Shown here: positions 29,115-40,526 of the stretch, piece by piece
Position numbering within the stretch: the stretch's first letter is position 1
Layout: every line of letters begins with the position of its first letter
Origin: Strigamia acuminata
Lineage: Eukaryota > Arthropoda > Chilopoda > Geophilomorpha > Linotaeniidae
DNA length: 64,000 bases
Assembly (NCBI GenBank): GCA_949358305.1
Contig: OX442320.1
Coordinates: forward strand, 5,596,259-5,660,258
Reading direction: 5' to 3'
Notes under the pieces: model-generated
Seen by the model: the letters and a program-made list of their open reading frames with translations, nothing else
The model's database searches: none
Told to the model about the DNA's origin: nothing
Translations under genes and position numbers: made by a program

Positions 29115-29725
29115 TTAACGCTTTGCATACTCTAAAAATGTGTGCCTGGTGAAGAGACCTTTTTCTTTACTGGCCTCATCTGCTGAGCTCTCGCTTGAAG
29201 AACTATTCATCCCATTGAAAAATTATGAAAAAAATTTTTAAAGAAAATTTAATTCAATTTCAACATTTTTATACAACAAAAACCTGATTTAGTCATACCT
29301 GCTGTCAGAAGGCAAATAAATTTGACGAAAATCAAAAAAGTATTCGGGTTTATGTGCCTGTGTCGAACCTGTGTGTTTTGGATAACTTTTTATTTTCGAA
29401 GCTTTTCCTGCATTTTTCCTTGTTCCCATTTCTCTCCCACCGATACTTCCAATCTCTCCCATATTTCCAAAATTCGGTGAAAACGCATTATTTTGATTGA
29501 TATTTGCATTGAATCCACCTCCTGAACTTTGAAGTTGTTTATTGCCTTCTTGGTCTTGATCTTCTCCTTGGTCTCGGTGCTTGCTCCTTCTGGCCTTTTA
29601 AATTTAAAAAAAAGACAGAATTTTTCAAATATTACATGTTGAAAAAAGTTTGTATCAATCATTACTTTGGTTAATGTAACCACCAAAAAGAACAAGAGAG
29701 TTGAAATTTGTATCGTTTTAAGCAT
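29115..29725 (-). CDS. Secreted Q-rich protein, copy D (complete, 147 aa, internal deletion)
   Basis: Exons 29666-29725, 29299-29594 and 29115-29202 give 444 nt. The signal peptide is MLKTIQISTLLFFLVV. Exon 2 begins ARRSKHRDQGEDQDQ and shares NINQNNAFSPNFG. Against copies B and C it lacks exactly 75 nt (25 codons) covering the SEDDIAKF...LVNQ helix, so the frame is kept. The conserved end is PEYFFDFRQIYLPSDS. Exon 3 gives SSSSESSADEAS, then a new 15-residue end. Splice sites are conserved (GTAATG, GTATGA). The frame-preserving deletion suggests the protein is still made. Confidence 0.68.
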
Positions 29726-30470
29726 GTTAGCGACTTGATAACACGTCTGACAATGCCACTAAAATATAATTAGATTTTAGTGGGCTATTGTTTTTGTAAT
29801 TTGAATTAAGATGAAATTCTTTTCAAATCCGGAATGGTAAACTTGAATCCACAGGGTATTTTTAGCAACATTTGATTGAGGTTTATTTATTAGTACCTGA
29901 ATAAAATTTGATATAAAATACTACAGTATTATGATATATCAACTTTTATTGGTTTTTGTTGGCTAGAAATTATCCCTGGAGTGGAGGGCAATTATGGATT
30001 ACCAAAATGAGAAATAGCCACTACACATTGTTGATATTTAATTGACATTGCATCAGTTCTAGTGCTGGTCTCACAGTTACCCACAAATAAATATTTGCAA
30101 AAGTAAACAACCATTTTTACTCCTTGACTTTCGGTATAATTTATTAATATTTTATTGAGTTTATTCTTTAATATCAATGCTAATGTTGTTTCCCGATAAA
30201 CGAAAATAAATATAAACACACATAAATAAATTAGGTATCAGACACACACAAATTTAAAGCCTTTTCTTGTAATGGTCTATTTTATTTATTTATTAATTAT
30301 TATTATTATTTTCAAACTAGAAGGGCTTGGAGGTAATGACGCTGCGTCACTCTTTTAGATCATCGAGCGCAAAGAATTGGATAAAGAAAAATGAAAATAA
30401 AAATTGAGCAACCCTCTCTCGGTTTCAACTTGCCACTGATTTAGTTAAATTTGATTCATTTGATATTTAT
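29726..30470. other. Right edge of the array
   Basis: 29938-29990 holds the start of the conserved upstream block, which then breaks off into unrelated sequence (ttaccaaaatgagaaat). This marks the right boundary of the duplicated array. Nothing else recognised; AT-rich. Confidence 0.5.
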
Positions 30471-30476
30471 TAGAAG

Positions 30477-30551
30477 TTGCGGTGGATAACATGGAGATGG
30501 AAAAGCACGCCATCAAATCCGACTTGATAATGAAATGTTGGCGAGTTTGAA
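30477..30551 (+). other. Possible terminal exon
   Basis: After TTTATTAG an open frame reads EVAVDNMEMEKHAIKSDLIM and ends KCWRV-stop, with AATAAA about 13 bp downstream. No partner exon was found. It may be the tail of an unrecognised gene or a chance frame. Confidence 0.25.
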
Positions 30552-30699
30552 GTTGTACAATAAATTCTATTTTTAAACAGGAAAGAAATTGTGTATTTAT
30601 TGGCTAAAGTAAGAAAACAAACACGTTTGTTGTTGCGATGGATGTAATGATGGGTTTTTGTGAGATGATGAAAAATAATATTCGTTTTGCAATCTATTG

Positions 30700-31500
30700 G
30701 ATTGGATAATGTAATTCACATTCGACCATACCGGTCTGCCATCTATTGGATTTTATGAGAACTTTACAGGAATGGGCCCTTATTTCGTAATTTACAGGCG
30801 AGCAAACCGGTCTGCCATCTATTGGATTTTATGAGAACTTTACAGGATTGGACAAAGTAATTTCGTAATTTACAGGCGAGCAAACCGGTCTGCCATCTAT
30901 TGGATTTCATACGAACTTTACAAGTTCGTCTAATTTGGCGTCAGCAAAATCTGCGTGATATTCAGTGTGATTCAAGACGAATTGATTTCTTAGGACTGAT
31001 ACGTACTAACATTCTAGCATTAAAAATAAACGGATTGGTCACAAGAAATCTAATTTTTATTAGAGTTCTCATAAGATGACGTAATTTTCATGCCAGAAAA
31101 CCAGGTTGCCATCTAGCGGATTTTATGCAAACTTTACAAGTTCGTAGGAAACTTCCGAGATGGCGCCAGCATATTTGGTAGAACATTTATTGCGATTCTA
31201 AACAAATTTATTTCGTATGTTTGATACGTACTAATATTAGCGGATTAGAAATAAGCGGATTCTTCGGAATAAAATTCATTTTTATTCGGGTTATTATGAA
31301 ATGACGTAATGTATAGGCCCGATTACCGGGTTGCTATCTAGCGGATTTCGGCTAAACCTTTCAAATTCTTAGGAATAGTCCGAGAGGGCGCCAGCATATT
31401 CTGCACACTATTCACGCCGATTCAAAACAAATTTAAATCTTAGGTTTAATATGTACTAATATTAGCGTATTGACATTAAACGAATCGAAGGTAAGGAATA
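30700..31500. repeat. Direct repeats with the word gccatctattggatttt, left side
   Basis: Short units around accggtctgccatctattgg (about 30732, 30808, 30885) pass into longer degenerate units of roughly 230 bp. These share gccatctagcggatt, aactttacaagttcg, gagatggcgccagcatatt and gatacgtactaatattagcg (about 30885, 31108, 31330). The same words recur inverted at 35170-35390. Confidence 0.75.
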
Positions 31501-31583
31501 TAATTTTTAAATGACGTAAATGATTTCATAGTATGTGAAAGAGTCGCCCAGGATGCAGTTCGCGCCTTTGAAGTTCTGAGAGA

Positions 31584-31591
31584 TGACGTCA
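31584..31591. promoter_or_regulatory. Palindromic CRE (TGACGTCA)
   Basis: A full CRE/ATF site about 50 bp upstream of a short open frame and an AAGGTGAGA donor-like site (31672-31680). Possibly the promoter of a spliced transcript running right. Confidence 0.4.
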
Positions 31592-31633
31592 TCAAATGCA
31601 TCACTTTTACTTTCGTGCCATTCGTGGCGGAGA

Positions 31634-32237
31634 AATGGCGGTGAGCAGCGCGACAAAGAAGCGAGCTGAATGAAGGTGAGATTTGTTTTGAATTTTGAGT
31701 TTATTTTATCTGTTTGTAATATTAGGATTTAGTTAAATGGTGAAAGACGGTAAAAGACCAAAGACGGCACAAATGCACATTGAATTTTGAATATTCAATG
31801 AGCATGCGGGTTCAACATGGCGACTATCTTTGTTCCATTTTAGTTTAACGAGCTTACGTAGTATTTTTCTCTTCTCGCTTAAATTAATGCTTAAATTAAT
31901 GTGAGCATTTAGTTAAACGGTTGAAAACTAAAGTAGACACAATTGTCAATTGTGCCGCAAGTATCGCCGCGCACATTGCGGATTCAAAATGGCGAATTAC
32001 GAACGGTTTTATTTTTCTTCTCGCGTGCTTTTCTAACATTAGTTTCTGTATTCATATTTTTAATATCTCCAACTTTTTTTCCTTTACTACTGCGTTTATT
32101 AATTTATTTCTATTTTTCTAGGAGTTTTATATTTCAACGGACTTTGAGGAAAACTACGCGTTTTGAAGACATGCGACGTCGTCGAGAGCTATTCGAAGCG
32201 ACTTCTCATATATTATATTTATTATTGTATTTAAATA
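31634..32237 (+). other. Putative spliced leader region, no clear protein
   Basis: A short frame ATGGCGGTGAGCAGC...TGA is followed by an AAG-GTGAGA donor. A TTTTTCTAG acceptor at about 32112-32120 fits a downstream exon running into the pyrimidine array. The coding capacity is trivial. A non-coding RNA is possible but unproven. The sequence near 31735 and 31910 shares a duplicated tttagttaaa(t/c)ggt word. Confidence 0.3.
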
Positions 32238-32545
32238 AATGGTATCTTTTCTTTTCTTCTCCTTTTTCTCTTTTCTTTTCTTCTCCTTTTTCTCTTTTCT
32301 TTTCTTCTCCTTTTTCTCTTTTCTTTTCTTCTCCTTTTTCTCTTTTCTTTTCTTCTCCTTTTTCTCTTTTCTTTTCTTCTCCTTTTTCTCTTTTCTTTTC
32401 TTCTCCTTTTTCTCTTTTCTTTTCTTCTCCTTTTTCTCTTTTCTTTTCTTCTCCTTTTTCTCTTTTCTTTTCTTTTTTTCTTTTCTTCTTTCTCTTTTCT
32501 TTTCTTCTCCTTTTTCTCTTTTTTTTTCTTCTTTCTTTTCTTCTC
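32238..32545. repeat. 25-bp polypyrimidine/polypurine array
   Basis: About ten units of cttttcttttcttctccttt plus ttctc, then degenerate copies to 32545. Strand-asymmetric pure C/T. The long Lys/Glu and Phe/Ser ORFs on both strands are products of the repeat, not genes. Confidence 0.95.
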
Positions 32546-32738
32546 CTCCTCCTCTTCTTTCTAACATCTCCCACGCGCATTGTTCCTATATATATATTAA
32601 AAACGGCTAAGTCTTTTTCAGAAAATTTGCGATGTAGGTGGATGGATTACAAAAATTGTTTTATAAGAAATAAAAAATGCAATTTAAAAAATACTTTATT
32701 CAATGAGTTATTAATTTATACAGTTAGTTAATAAAATG

Positions 32739-32815
32739 AATTGTTGGACATAGCTTATAAATGAACTGTTGGACATAGCTTATAAATGAACTGTTGGACA
32801 TAGCTTATAAATGAA
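32739..32815. repeat. 25-bp tandem repeat
   Basis: Three to four units of atgaactgttggacatagct plus tataa. Confidence 0.9.
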
Positions 32816-33017
32816 CTTATAAAATACTTACACGATGCAAAATGACACTTACAATATAGGTACAAAAATAAAAATATACATAAAACAAAATTAAAATTCA
32901 CAAAACGTACAGCAGGATAATCCTATTTGAAGTCGTCGTTGTCCCGTGCTTTAAAATATATGCAAATTTAGAAAAACTTACATGTATACGTGCACAAAAA
33001 AGTATAAAAAATGATGG

Positions 33018-33140
33018 TCGTCCCGTTTCACATTGGAGTTGTCGTGTTGGTCGTCCCGTTTCACATTGGAGTTGTCGTGTTTGTCGTCCCGTTTCACATT
33101 GGAGTTGTCGTGTTTGTCGTCCCGTTTCACACTGGAGTTG
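33018..33140. repeat. 33-bp tandem repeat
   Basis: About four units built on cgtcccgtttcacattggag plus ttgtcgtgtttgt. Open on the minus strand (RQLQCETG units), but there is no evidence of a gene. Confidence 0.88.
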
Positions 33141-33479
33141 CCTGTTGCATTTCAAGTGAAAAATAAAAAAATAAGTTAAACGAACATAAAACTTAAAAAA
33201 TAGACAAAGAACTAAAAAAAAAAAAAAGGTAATGGCGGACTCTTCTCAGAAGACTGGCTCAATAAACGTTAACTTAGCACAACAAAAAACCACGTTAACT
33301 AACTATAAAACTATTGTAATTAATAAATGACGAAACGTTCAATTAATTAAACTAAACTAATTTACGACTAAATAAATGAAAAAATAAATAAAATAAAATA
33401 AAATAAAAACCACAAACGCAAAAAAACAAAAATTAACGAAAAGAAAAATTTGAAAAACTAGAAATATCTTACATATGAT

Positions 33480-34930
33480 GCGACCACCTCCGTTGTTCAG
33501 TCACTAATGAAATATCTTCGCTGGAAACCGGACGTCTTAAATTTGCATGTCAATGAGCTGACGCAACTCAACTCGTCTCATCACGTCTCGTCTCGTCTCG
33601 TCACGTCGTCCTAGCGGCGAAATGCATCCAACTCACCACAAATCTGCAGCAACGGAAGCGCATTCTCCGCTTTCACATCCCACCTGAAAATAATTCCATT
33701 CTTAAAGGTATAAACATAAATAATTACTCTTAACCTAATTTTTTAAAATAAATTTAATTTTCTTTTCAGAACCGCCGTGAACGAAAGTACATGACAAAAC
33801 GCAACTAAAAGGTAAGTTAATCACTTTTTATGTAAATTACTTCACTTATTAATAAAATAATTTATTTTTTTAGGTTAATACGGACAAGTGACCGCGGAAA
33901 AACGACTAAAATGGAGGAACATCGCACTCAATTGAAAAATAAATGTAAAAAACTCGTACTTACTGTCAAACTTAAAGATAAAATAAAAATTTTGATATAC
34001 TAAACGCAAATGTATTAAACTTTTTAAAAAACAATATTTTCACATAATGTAAAACGCACTGCAAAATTTTTCATTAAAAAAAAAAAACAAAAAAAACATC
34101 CAAAAAAGCATTTACCCAGGTTTAAGCTGTAAAAGGACAGCTATCACTCATGACCCGGAAAACCCAGTTAAGCCACAGTGCCTTTCATTTGACAGTGCCA
34201 GGACCTAGGGGCCCAATCCTAGGCCCTGGAAAATAAGATTACCTTTGTCTTCTTGATGTCTTCAGCCTTGTCCTTGTCCTTCCTGTCTAGTGTTGTCCCT
34301 AAATCTGAAATAAAATATAAAAAAAAGCACAAATACATTAAACCTAACAGAGATAATGCACAACGAAAAAATCATTCAAATATAACAAATTATCGTAAAA
34401 AACATTACAAAGAATTTAAATAGAATAAAATTCAAATAATTCAGTATAAAATATAAAAAAAAAGCTTCGTGTTCTTCGTCTAAACTGGTGCACCACGCAG
34501 TCTTCGTCTTCGTACATAGCGAAAAGAAAATGGCGGTCTTCTTAACTCCGAGTTGCATAAACTATATAACAAAAATGAGAAAAATTAAAGGCGAGATAAG
34601 TTAAGAATAATTAAAGGCGAGATAAGTTAAGAATAATTAACGGCGAGGTAAGTTGAAATAATTAACGGCGAGATAAGTTAAAATAATTAACGGCGAGATA
34701 AGTTAAGAAAATTCTAGAAAATAAAATAAAATGTACCGATACGATATGCACGCAAAAGGCCGTGGAAAACAAGGAAAAACAAACGAAAATTCAAGACTAA
34801 TAGTACATGATTAAATTAAACTATTAAATAGATTTAATTAAATAAAAACTTACCGCTATTAATCAAATACGTGAGGCGGTGTCCGCTGCGTCGAGTCTCG
34901 TTGGCATTGTTTGAAAACAAAATGGCCGAA
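33480..34930 (-). other. Isolated well-formed exons, gene not assembled
   Basis: Minus-strand pieces with good splice sites: 34241-34304 (acceptor ATTTCAG, open frame LGTTLDRKDKDKAEDIKKTK, donor GTAATC); a donor AGCG-GTAAGT near 34856; an acceptor TTTTCAG at about 33687 followed by WDVKAENALPLLQICG and a stop. On the plus strand TTTTCAG at about 33769 and AAAAG-GTAAGT at about 33812 frame a short exon with stops. The phases do not join into one protein. A low-coding or non-coding spliced locus is the best reading. Confidence 0.3.
34585..34710. repeat. About 26-bp tandem repeat
   Basis: Five imperfect units of aattaacggcgagataagtt plus aagaat. Confidence 0.85.
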
Positions 34931-34969
34931 CAATGAAAAGAATTGAGGAATAATTAATGACAAGATTCC

Positions 34970-35130
34970 ATTCTCGCTCAAACTTCACGAATATTTAATG
35001 AGCTGTTCCGGGCGAACAACGCCGATTTCTCGCTCAGCCTTGACGAATATTTAATGAGCTGTTCCGGATGAAAAACGCCGATTTCTCGCTCAGACTTGAC
35101 GAATATTTAATGAGCTGTTTCGAACGGTTT
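34970..35130. repeat. About 63-bp tandem repeat
   Basis: Two to three units containing tctcgctca, acttgacgaatatttaatga, gctgttccgg and aacgccgatt. Confidence 0.8.
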
Positions 35131-35169
35131 GAATATTAATGGCGATGAATACGTAATGAGGACACGCAA

Positions 35170-35395
35170 TATCGGTGGCGCCATCTCTGACTATTCCGAC
35201 GAACTTGTGAAGTCCCTACATAATCCGATAGATGGCAGATCGGTTTCTAGCATGGGATTCGAAGTTAGCGGTTCATTAAGTTCTCACGAAATCCAATAGA
35301 TGGCAGATCAGTTTCTGACACGGTTTGGTCGTTTGAGGTTTAATAAGTTCTCACGAAATCCGGCAGATGGCAACCCAGTTTGGTCTTGAATTTTT
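35170..35395. repeat. Inverted counterpart of the 30.7-31.5 kb repeats
   Basis: Units aaatccaatagatggcagat, preceded by aagttctcacg, occur about three times (35215-35385), plus tggcgccatctctga at about 35176. They are reverse complements of the left-hand repeats, about 4 kb apart. Confidence 0.7.
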
Positions 35396-35605
35396 GCCAG
35401 TGTGACAACCACTACTCCTCATCAATCTAATCACCAAAACAACAATAAAAAAAATTGTAAAAGCTCATTTATTATCACATCATTAATCATCTCATCATTA
35501 ATAATCCCTCGATCACATCAGCATTAACAATTACACAAATAAAGAAACAAATAAAAACCTATAAACAAACAAATCGCTTTTAAGCATCGCGCCGCAACAT
35601 TAACA

Positions 35606-37503
35606 TTAACGCTTGTGTTCAGTCGTCCGAAACGAATTGCTCAATGGATTCTGATCAATGGACAACGTTTGACTCGCCCCGCTCCCCAAACTGCTCACGC
35701 GCAACTGCTGGCGAACCAGAGGTCGCTGTCGCGAGGGCGACGAACTCGTGTCCACGAGACGCGGCAACTGCGGAATACTGGACGTTGTGGAGTGAATACT
35801 GCTGTTGAGATCGACGTCGGGCGGCGAATCGCGTCGGGGCGGCGGCGTCGGCGGCTCCTTTAACGAGCGGATACCGAATCCCAGCAGTCGTCGGTAGAGG
35901 GCGGCGGGTCGCACGCTGGCTTTCAGGCGCCCGTCTTTGGGCGGTGGAATTGGTTGTTCGATTCTCTCGTGGTTTCGGAGTCGTTGGGCAGTGGATGGTG
36001 CGTTGTCTGTTCGTGGTTTGTGATTGTTTTTTGTTGATTCTTTATGGCGCTCCCGCTCCAGTTCTTTTTTCAGTTGTTTTTCGATTTGCTCTTTGACGTG
36101 CAGTTCTTTTCGCAGTTTGTGCATTTTTTGCTCGTTTTTCTGCATTTCTGCCCTGAGTTCGTTGCATTCTTGTTGCTTGTCGTGCAGCGATTTCTCTAGG
36201 ATGGTTATCCGGAATTTGTCTGCGGATTAAGGAGGAATTAGGTTTTGGTTTTGGTTTTAGAAAGAGTGTTTATTATACCTTCGTCTGATAAGTAGGGGAG
36301 TTGCATTGTCAAAGCGAATTGGAGACCTGGAATAGAAATGTGTTAAATGGTTTTTGGAGATGTTGGTACGATCTAAATTAGCTAATGGAATTCAATTTTT
36401 TTTTGTTTTTTAATCGTGGGAATATAATGTTGGGCTGGAAATTTAATTTCTAGCTTCAAAAATTGGATTTTTAATTTATAAAATTCATTTTTTACATGAA
36501 AATGTGATTTTTAATTTATAACATTCATTTTTTTTACTTGAAAATCGGATTTTTAATTCATAAAATTCATTTTTTACTTGAAAAATCAGATTTTTTATTA
36601 ATAAAATCATTTTTACTTGTAAAATCGGATTTTTAATTCATAAAATTCATTTTTTACTTGAAAAATTGGATTTATAAATCAATATTGGGCTGTCGATTTA
36701 ATTTCTAGCTCAGAATTCGAATTTTTTATACATTAAAACATCGTTAATGTTTAAAAATTACGAAAAATTCAATTTTTAACTTGAAAAATTTCATAAAAAT
36801 AAAAAAAATAAAAAACATTTAGCATCAAAAATTGAATTTATAATTTACAAAACCGCAACATCCCCAAAAAATCAATTTCTGGCTTTATAAATCAATTTTT
36901 CATTCAAAAAATTACATTTTAATCTTAAAAAAACAATATTGGACTCTAAATTCAATTTCTACCTTCCAAAATTGAATTCATAATTTACAAAACTGCAATT
37001 CCATCCCAAAAAAAATCAATTTCAGCCTTTACAAATCACTTTTTTATTTTAAATAAAAATTTCCACCTTCCAAAATTGAATTCCTAACCAAAAAATTCAA
37101 CATTTGGCTCGAAATTCAATTTCCAGCTCGTAAATTCCAATTCCATGACATTTACCTTTGCATTGTCTTTGCAAATCTTCGACCTGTTGATGAAGCCCCT
37201 TTAATAATTCCGCATGCTGCGCTTGTAGGAACGAAATTGCACCGCGTGCATCGACCAATCTGTTGACAGATATCACAGGAGCCGATGAAATACCCGACGG
37301 TTTATTCTCACCTCTCAATCGAAACGTTGCGGGAGGACTATTCACATATTCACCTCCCATTTTCTCATGTTCGATCATATCTTTTCTCGTTGGCTGAAAA
37401 ATAAAAAATAAAAATCAATTTTTAAAATAATTTTTAAAAAATATAAAATAAATAATACCTTTAAAACGTTTGGATTCACCTCAGATATCGTCTTAATGTT
37501 CAT
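35606..37503 (-). CDS. CCDC74/CCDC92-family coiled-coil protein 1 (314 aa)
   Basis: Exons 37459-37503, 37156-37393, 36279-36326 and 35606-36219 give 945 nt with matching phases. The family mark is the segment ISFLQAQHAELLKGLHQQVE followed across the splice by a GLQFALTMQ-type box, as in CCDC74/CCDC92 (FLxxQHxxxLxxLHxEIExL...LQFxL). A second coiled coil follows in exon 4 (EKSLHDKQQECNELRAEMQK and on, Glu/Lys-rich), then a Pro/Ser-rich tail with SLGFGIRSLK-like and PPTPPPRRDSPP segments. Family members act at centrosomes, spindle microtubules and the ciliary base; that role is carried over by homology. The start is the first ATG after a promoter with a CRE at 37674. A paralogue lies at 45599-47310. 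Confidence 0.75.
36360..37155. repeat. Intron repeats in CCDC74/92-like gene 1
   Basis: Degenerate direct repeats of tttttacttgaaaaatcgga and ttaattcataaaattcattt fill intron 2. Confidence 0.7.
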
Positions 37504-37673
37504 TTGATGTTTGAAAGGAATTTTAGCGAGGATTACCGCTCACTTTCTACATTCATCTCGTTTTTTTCATGAGGAATTCCCGTTACTCGGATCACCGAAC
37601 CGCAGCCTACAGACCCACATCGCTACATACCACAAACCATGACGACAAAAACATTACTCACAAACACAAAGCG

Positions 37674-37681
37674 TGACGTCA
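37674..37681. promoter_or_regulatory. CRE palindrome upstream of CCDC74/92-like gene 1
   Basis: TGACGTCA 171 bp upstream of the ATG. The same octamer lies upstream of CCDC74/92-like gene 2 and of the Mondo gene. Confidence 0.45.
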
Positions 37682-37867
37682 GGATCGTTGATCAATGCTG
37701 CCGCCTGGAGTTGGTGTAATGCGGGACAGTGCGCAATCATTTTTCTTTTCATGTGTACAAATGGAAAAGATAAAAAATAAATAGAAAAAATTCAAGTGCT
37801 ATCTGCAAGGTCGTTTATTTTATAAATAAATCGGTTTAGTGGGTTGGATTGATTGATATTTTATATT

Positions 37868-38510
37868 TTTCACATTTTAAAACGTTGTTTTCACATTTTA
37901 AAACGTTGTTTTCACATTTTAAAACGTTGTTTTCACATTTTAAAACGTTGTTTTCACATTTTAAAACGTTGTTTTCACATTTTAAAACGTTGTTTTCACA
38001 TTTTAAAACGTTGTTTTCACATTTTAAAACGTTGTTTTCACATTTTAAAACGTTGTTTTCACATTTTAAAACGTTGTTTTCACATTTTAAAACGTTGTTT
38101 TCACATTTTAAAACGTTGTTTTCACATTTTAAAACTGTTTTTTCACAATTTTAAACGTTTTTTTCACCTTTTAAAACGGTTTTTCATATTTTAAAACTGT
38201 TTTTTCACATTTTGAAAAGTTTTTTCACTTTTTAAAACGTTTTTTCACATTTTAAAACGGTTTTTCACACTTTAAAACGTTTTTTCACATTTTAAAACTG
38301 TTTTTTCACATTTTGAAACGTTTTTTCACGTTTTAAAACGTTTTTTCACATATTAAAACTGTTTTTTCACATTTTGAAAAGTTTTTTCACATTTTAAAAC
38401 GTTTTTTCACATTTTAAAACTGTTTTTACACATTTTAGAAAGTTTTTTCACATTGTAAAACGTTTGTTTCACCTTTTAAAACGTTTTTCAACGTTTTCCC
38501 ACAGTTTTTA
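37868..38510. repeat. 21-bp tandem array, perfect then decaying
   Basis: About 13 near-perfect units of cacattttaaaacgttgtttt (21 bp), followed by about 16 degenerate units to 38510. ORFs in it (7-residue repeats) are artefacts. It separates the CCDC gene from the SLC16 pair. Confidence 0.95.
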
Positions 38511-38747
38511 GCTCGAAATCGTTTATTTACACTATCAGTGTGCAACTAATTCACTAACTCTTTCTTCATTTTGTATTTTTTTTTCAATAAATGATATAAA
38601 AATCTGATAACAAACAATTATATCACATTTAATTTTTTATCATCAATATTTTTTTATCAACAACGATATTATATCACCACGCTGAACAAATGTGAAGCAA
38701 AATATTCCCAAAACTCACTAAAACACACCAATCCAACACCACAAACC

Positions 38748-40367
38748 ATGATCCCGGGTAAGAAAACCCCCCAAAAAAAACCCAAACCTCAACTAATCAC
38801 CCCAAAAACTCCAAACCACAGCTAAACAACAAACCAAAAACGGTCCACCGGACGGCGGCTTCGCCTGGGTCGTCGTTTTATCCGCCGCCATTGGCCTCGC
38901 ATTAATAACCGGCCTGGTGCGCGTATCCGGCTTCACCTACGTAGAAATCATCAAAACCTACGGAACCACACGCGCCGAAACTTCAATCGTATTCATGACA
39001 GTTCGCTTAATAACCTACGCCGCAAGTAAGACCTAAAATCACCCCAAAAACCACCAATTTCAAATACCAAACTTGCAGCGCCAATCGTCAGTAAACTCAC
39101 GGTCAAATACAATTACTCGAACCTCACGTGCTGCGGCGGATTCCTTCTATTCGCCGCACTCTTCCTGAGCAGCTTCACGACCCAATTATGGCAACTAGTG
39201 CTCACCTACGGCGTCCTAATCGGTAAATCCACCCAAATTCGCTATTTATCCTCAATAATCCGCCATTTTTTCGTCATTTAGGCATCGCGGCTTCGCTCGT
39301 CATCACCCCAGGTATCCTCGCCATCAACACGTATTTCAAAAAACGTCGCGCGCTGGCAATCAGTTTGTATTTCACGATCGGAGGCGCCAGTGGATTGGTA
39401 ATCCCTTTGATTTACGAGATCCTCCTCGACAAATACCTACTCGGGGGCGCTTTTCTCGTCTATTCCGGCCTCAGTTTGAATCTCGTGCCGTTCGGGAAGC
39501 TCATCCGCAAGCCGGATTGGCTGCCGAAAGCGAGTCTGGTTTCGTTGGTGCCGGAATGCGAAATCGAGCGGCCGGACGGCGCCGAGGAGGAGAAAAAACC
39601 GTCGTCGACGACGATCATGTTCCGCAAGATGTTATCCGCCACGATGAGCGATTTGAGCATCTTCAAGGACCCCGTGTTTTTGGTGCTGTTGTCGTCGCGC
39701 ACCCTCGTGACGATGCCGCTGCTCAACATCATCCAATTCATCCCGGATTTCGTCGATCAGGATTTGAAACTCGGTTTGAACAAGATGGACATCGCGCTAT
39801 TGCTTTCAGCGACCTCCATCGGCGACATTTGCGCGCGGTTGCTCACGGGGACGGTGATAGATAAGTTGCCGTGGCCGATGAAGTATACTTTCGCGGTTAT
39901 GTCGGCGGGGATCGGCGGGTTCTTGTTCGTGTTCGTGTCGGTAGGGAGTTACGCGGTTCTGTTGTTTCTGCACGTTGTTTTTGGGCTGTTGTTGGGGATT
40001 ATACTCGTCATGCAGTATATTCTCGAGGTGGATTTGATGGGCATTGAGAAAACGCCGATATCGCACGGCATCACGAATTTGGTAGCCGGTTTGGCTTCGG
40101 TCGTCATGATGTATCTTGTGGGTAAGAAATTGGATTTATTGAATTATTGGAGCGAGAATTGTGAGATTTTATTTGTTTTCAGGTTATTTTCGGGATGTTA
40201 CGGGTTCGTATAGGATCGGATTCTATCTGATGGGTGTTAGTGGTGTTTTGGCGGGTTTGGTGTGGCTGTTGGAGCCGTGTCTGGTGCGCTGTTTGCCGCT
40301 GCGTGTTCAGCCGAGGAAGTCCATCGATAAGTTCCCGGATGGCGACGCGTGTTTGGATGCTGTGTGA
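38748..40367 (+). CDS. SLC16-type monocarboxylate transporter 1 (460 aa)
   Basis: Exons 38748-38757, 38822-39025, 39079-39222, 39282-40121 and 40183-40367 give 1383 nt. Family marks: PPDGGFAWVVVLSA at the first membrane helix (SLC16 motif DGGxGW) and YFKKRRALAIS at the cytosolic loop before helix 5. About twelve hydrophobic helices lie in two halves, split by a charged loop (ERPDGAEEEKKPSST). SLC16 proteins move lactate, pyruvate, ketone bodies or other small acids, amino acids or thyroid hormones across the plasma membrane; the substrate here cannot be told. The first exon is only 10 nt coding (MIP plus one base). AATAAA at about 40392. It is followed in tandem by a paralogue 160 bp downstream. 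Confidence 0.85.
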
Positions 40368-40526
40368 AATTAAATATTTAAGAATAATTCGTTAATAAAC
40401 GTTTGTATATAATTAAAATTAATTTTTTTTTGAATTTATCCGCCTTTGTTGTCGTTTATTTCTTATCGGGCAAAATTGACAATATCTTAAGCGATAAGAA
40501 GGAATAAACGGAAAAAACGACACGAA

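Noticed and set aside
31943-32731. Phe/Ser and Lys/Glu repeat ORFs on both strands
   Set aside because: Products of the 25-bp pyrimidine array.
37868-38510. CRISPR-like array
   Set aside because: Units are head-to-tail without spacers, and the genome is eukaryotic.
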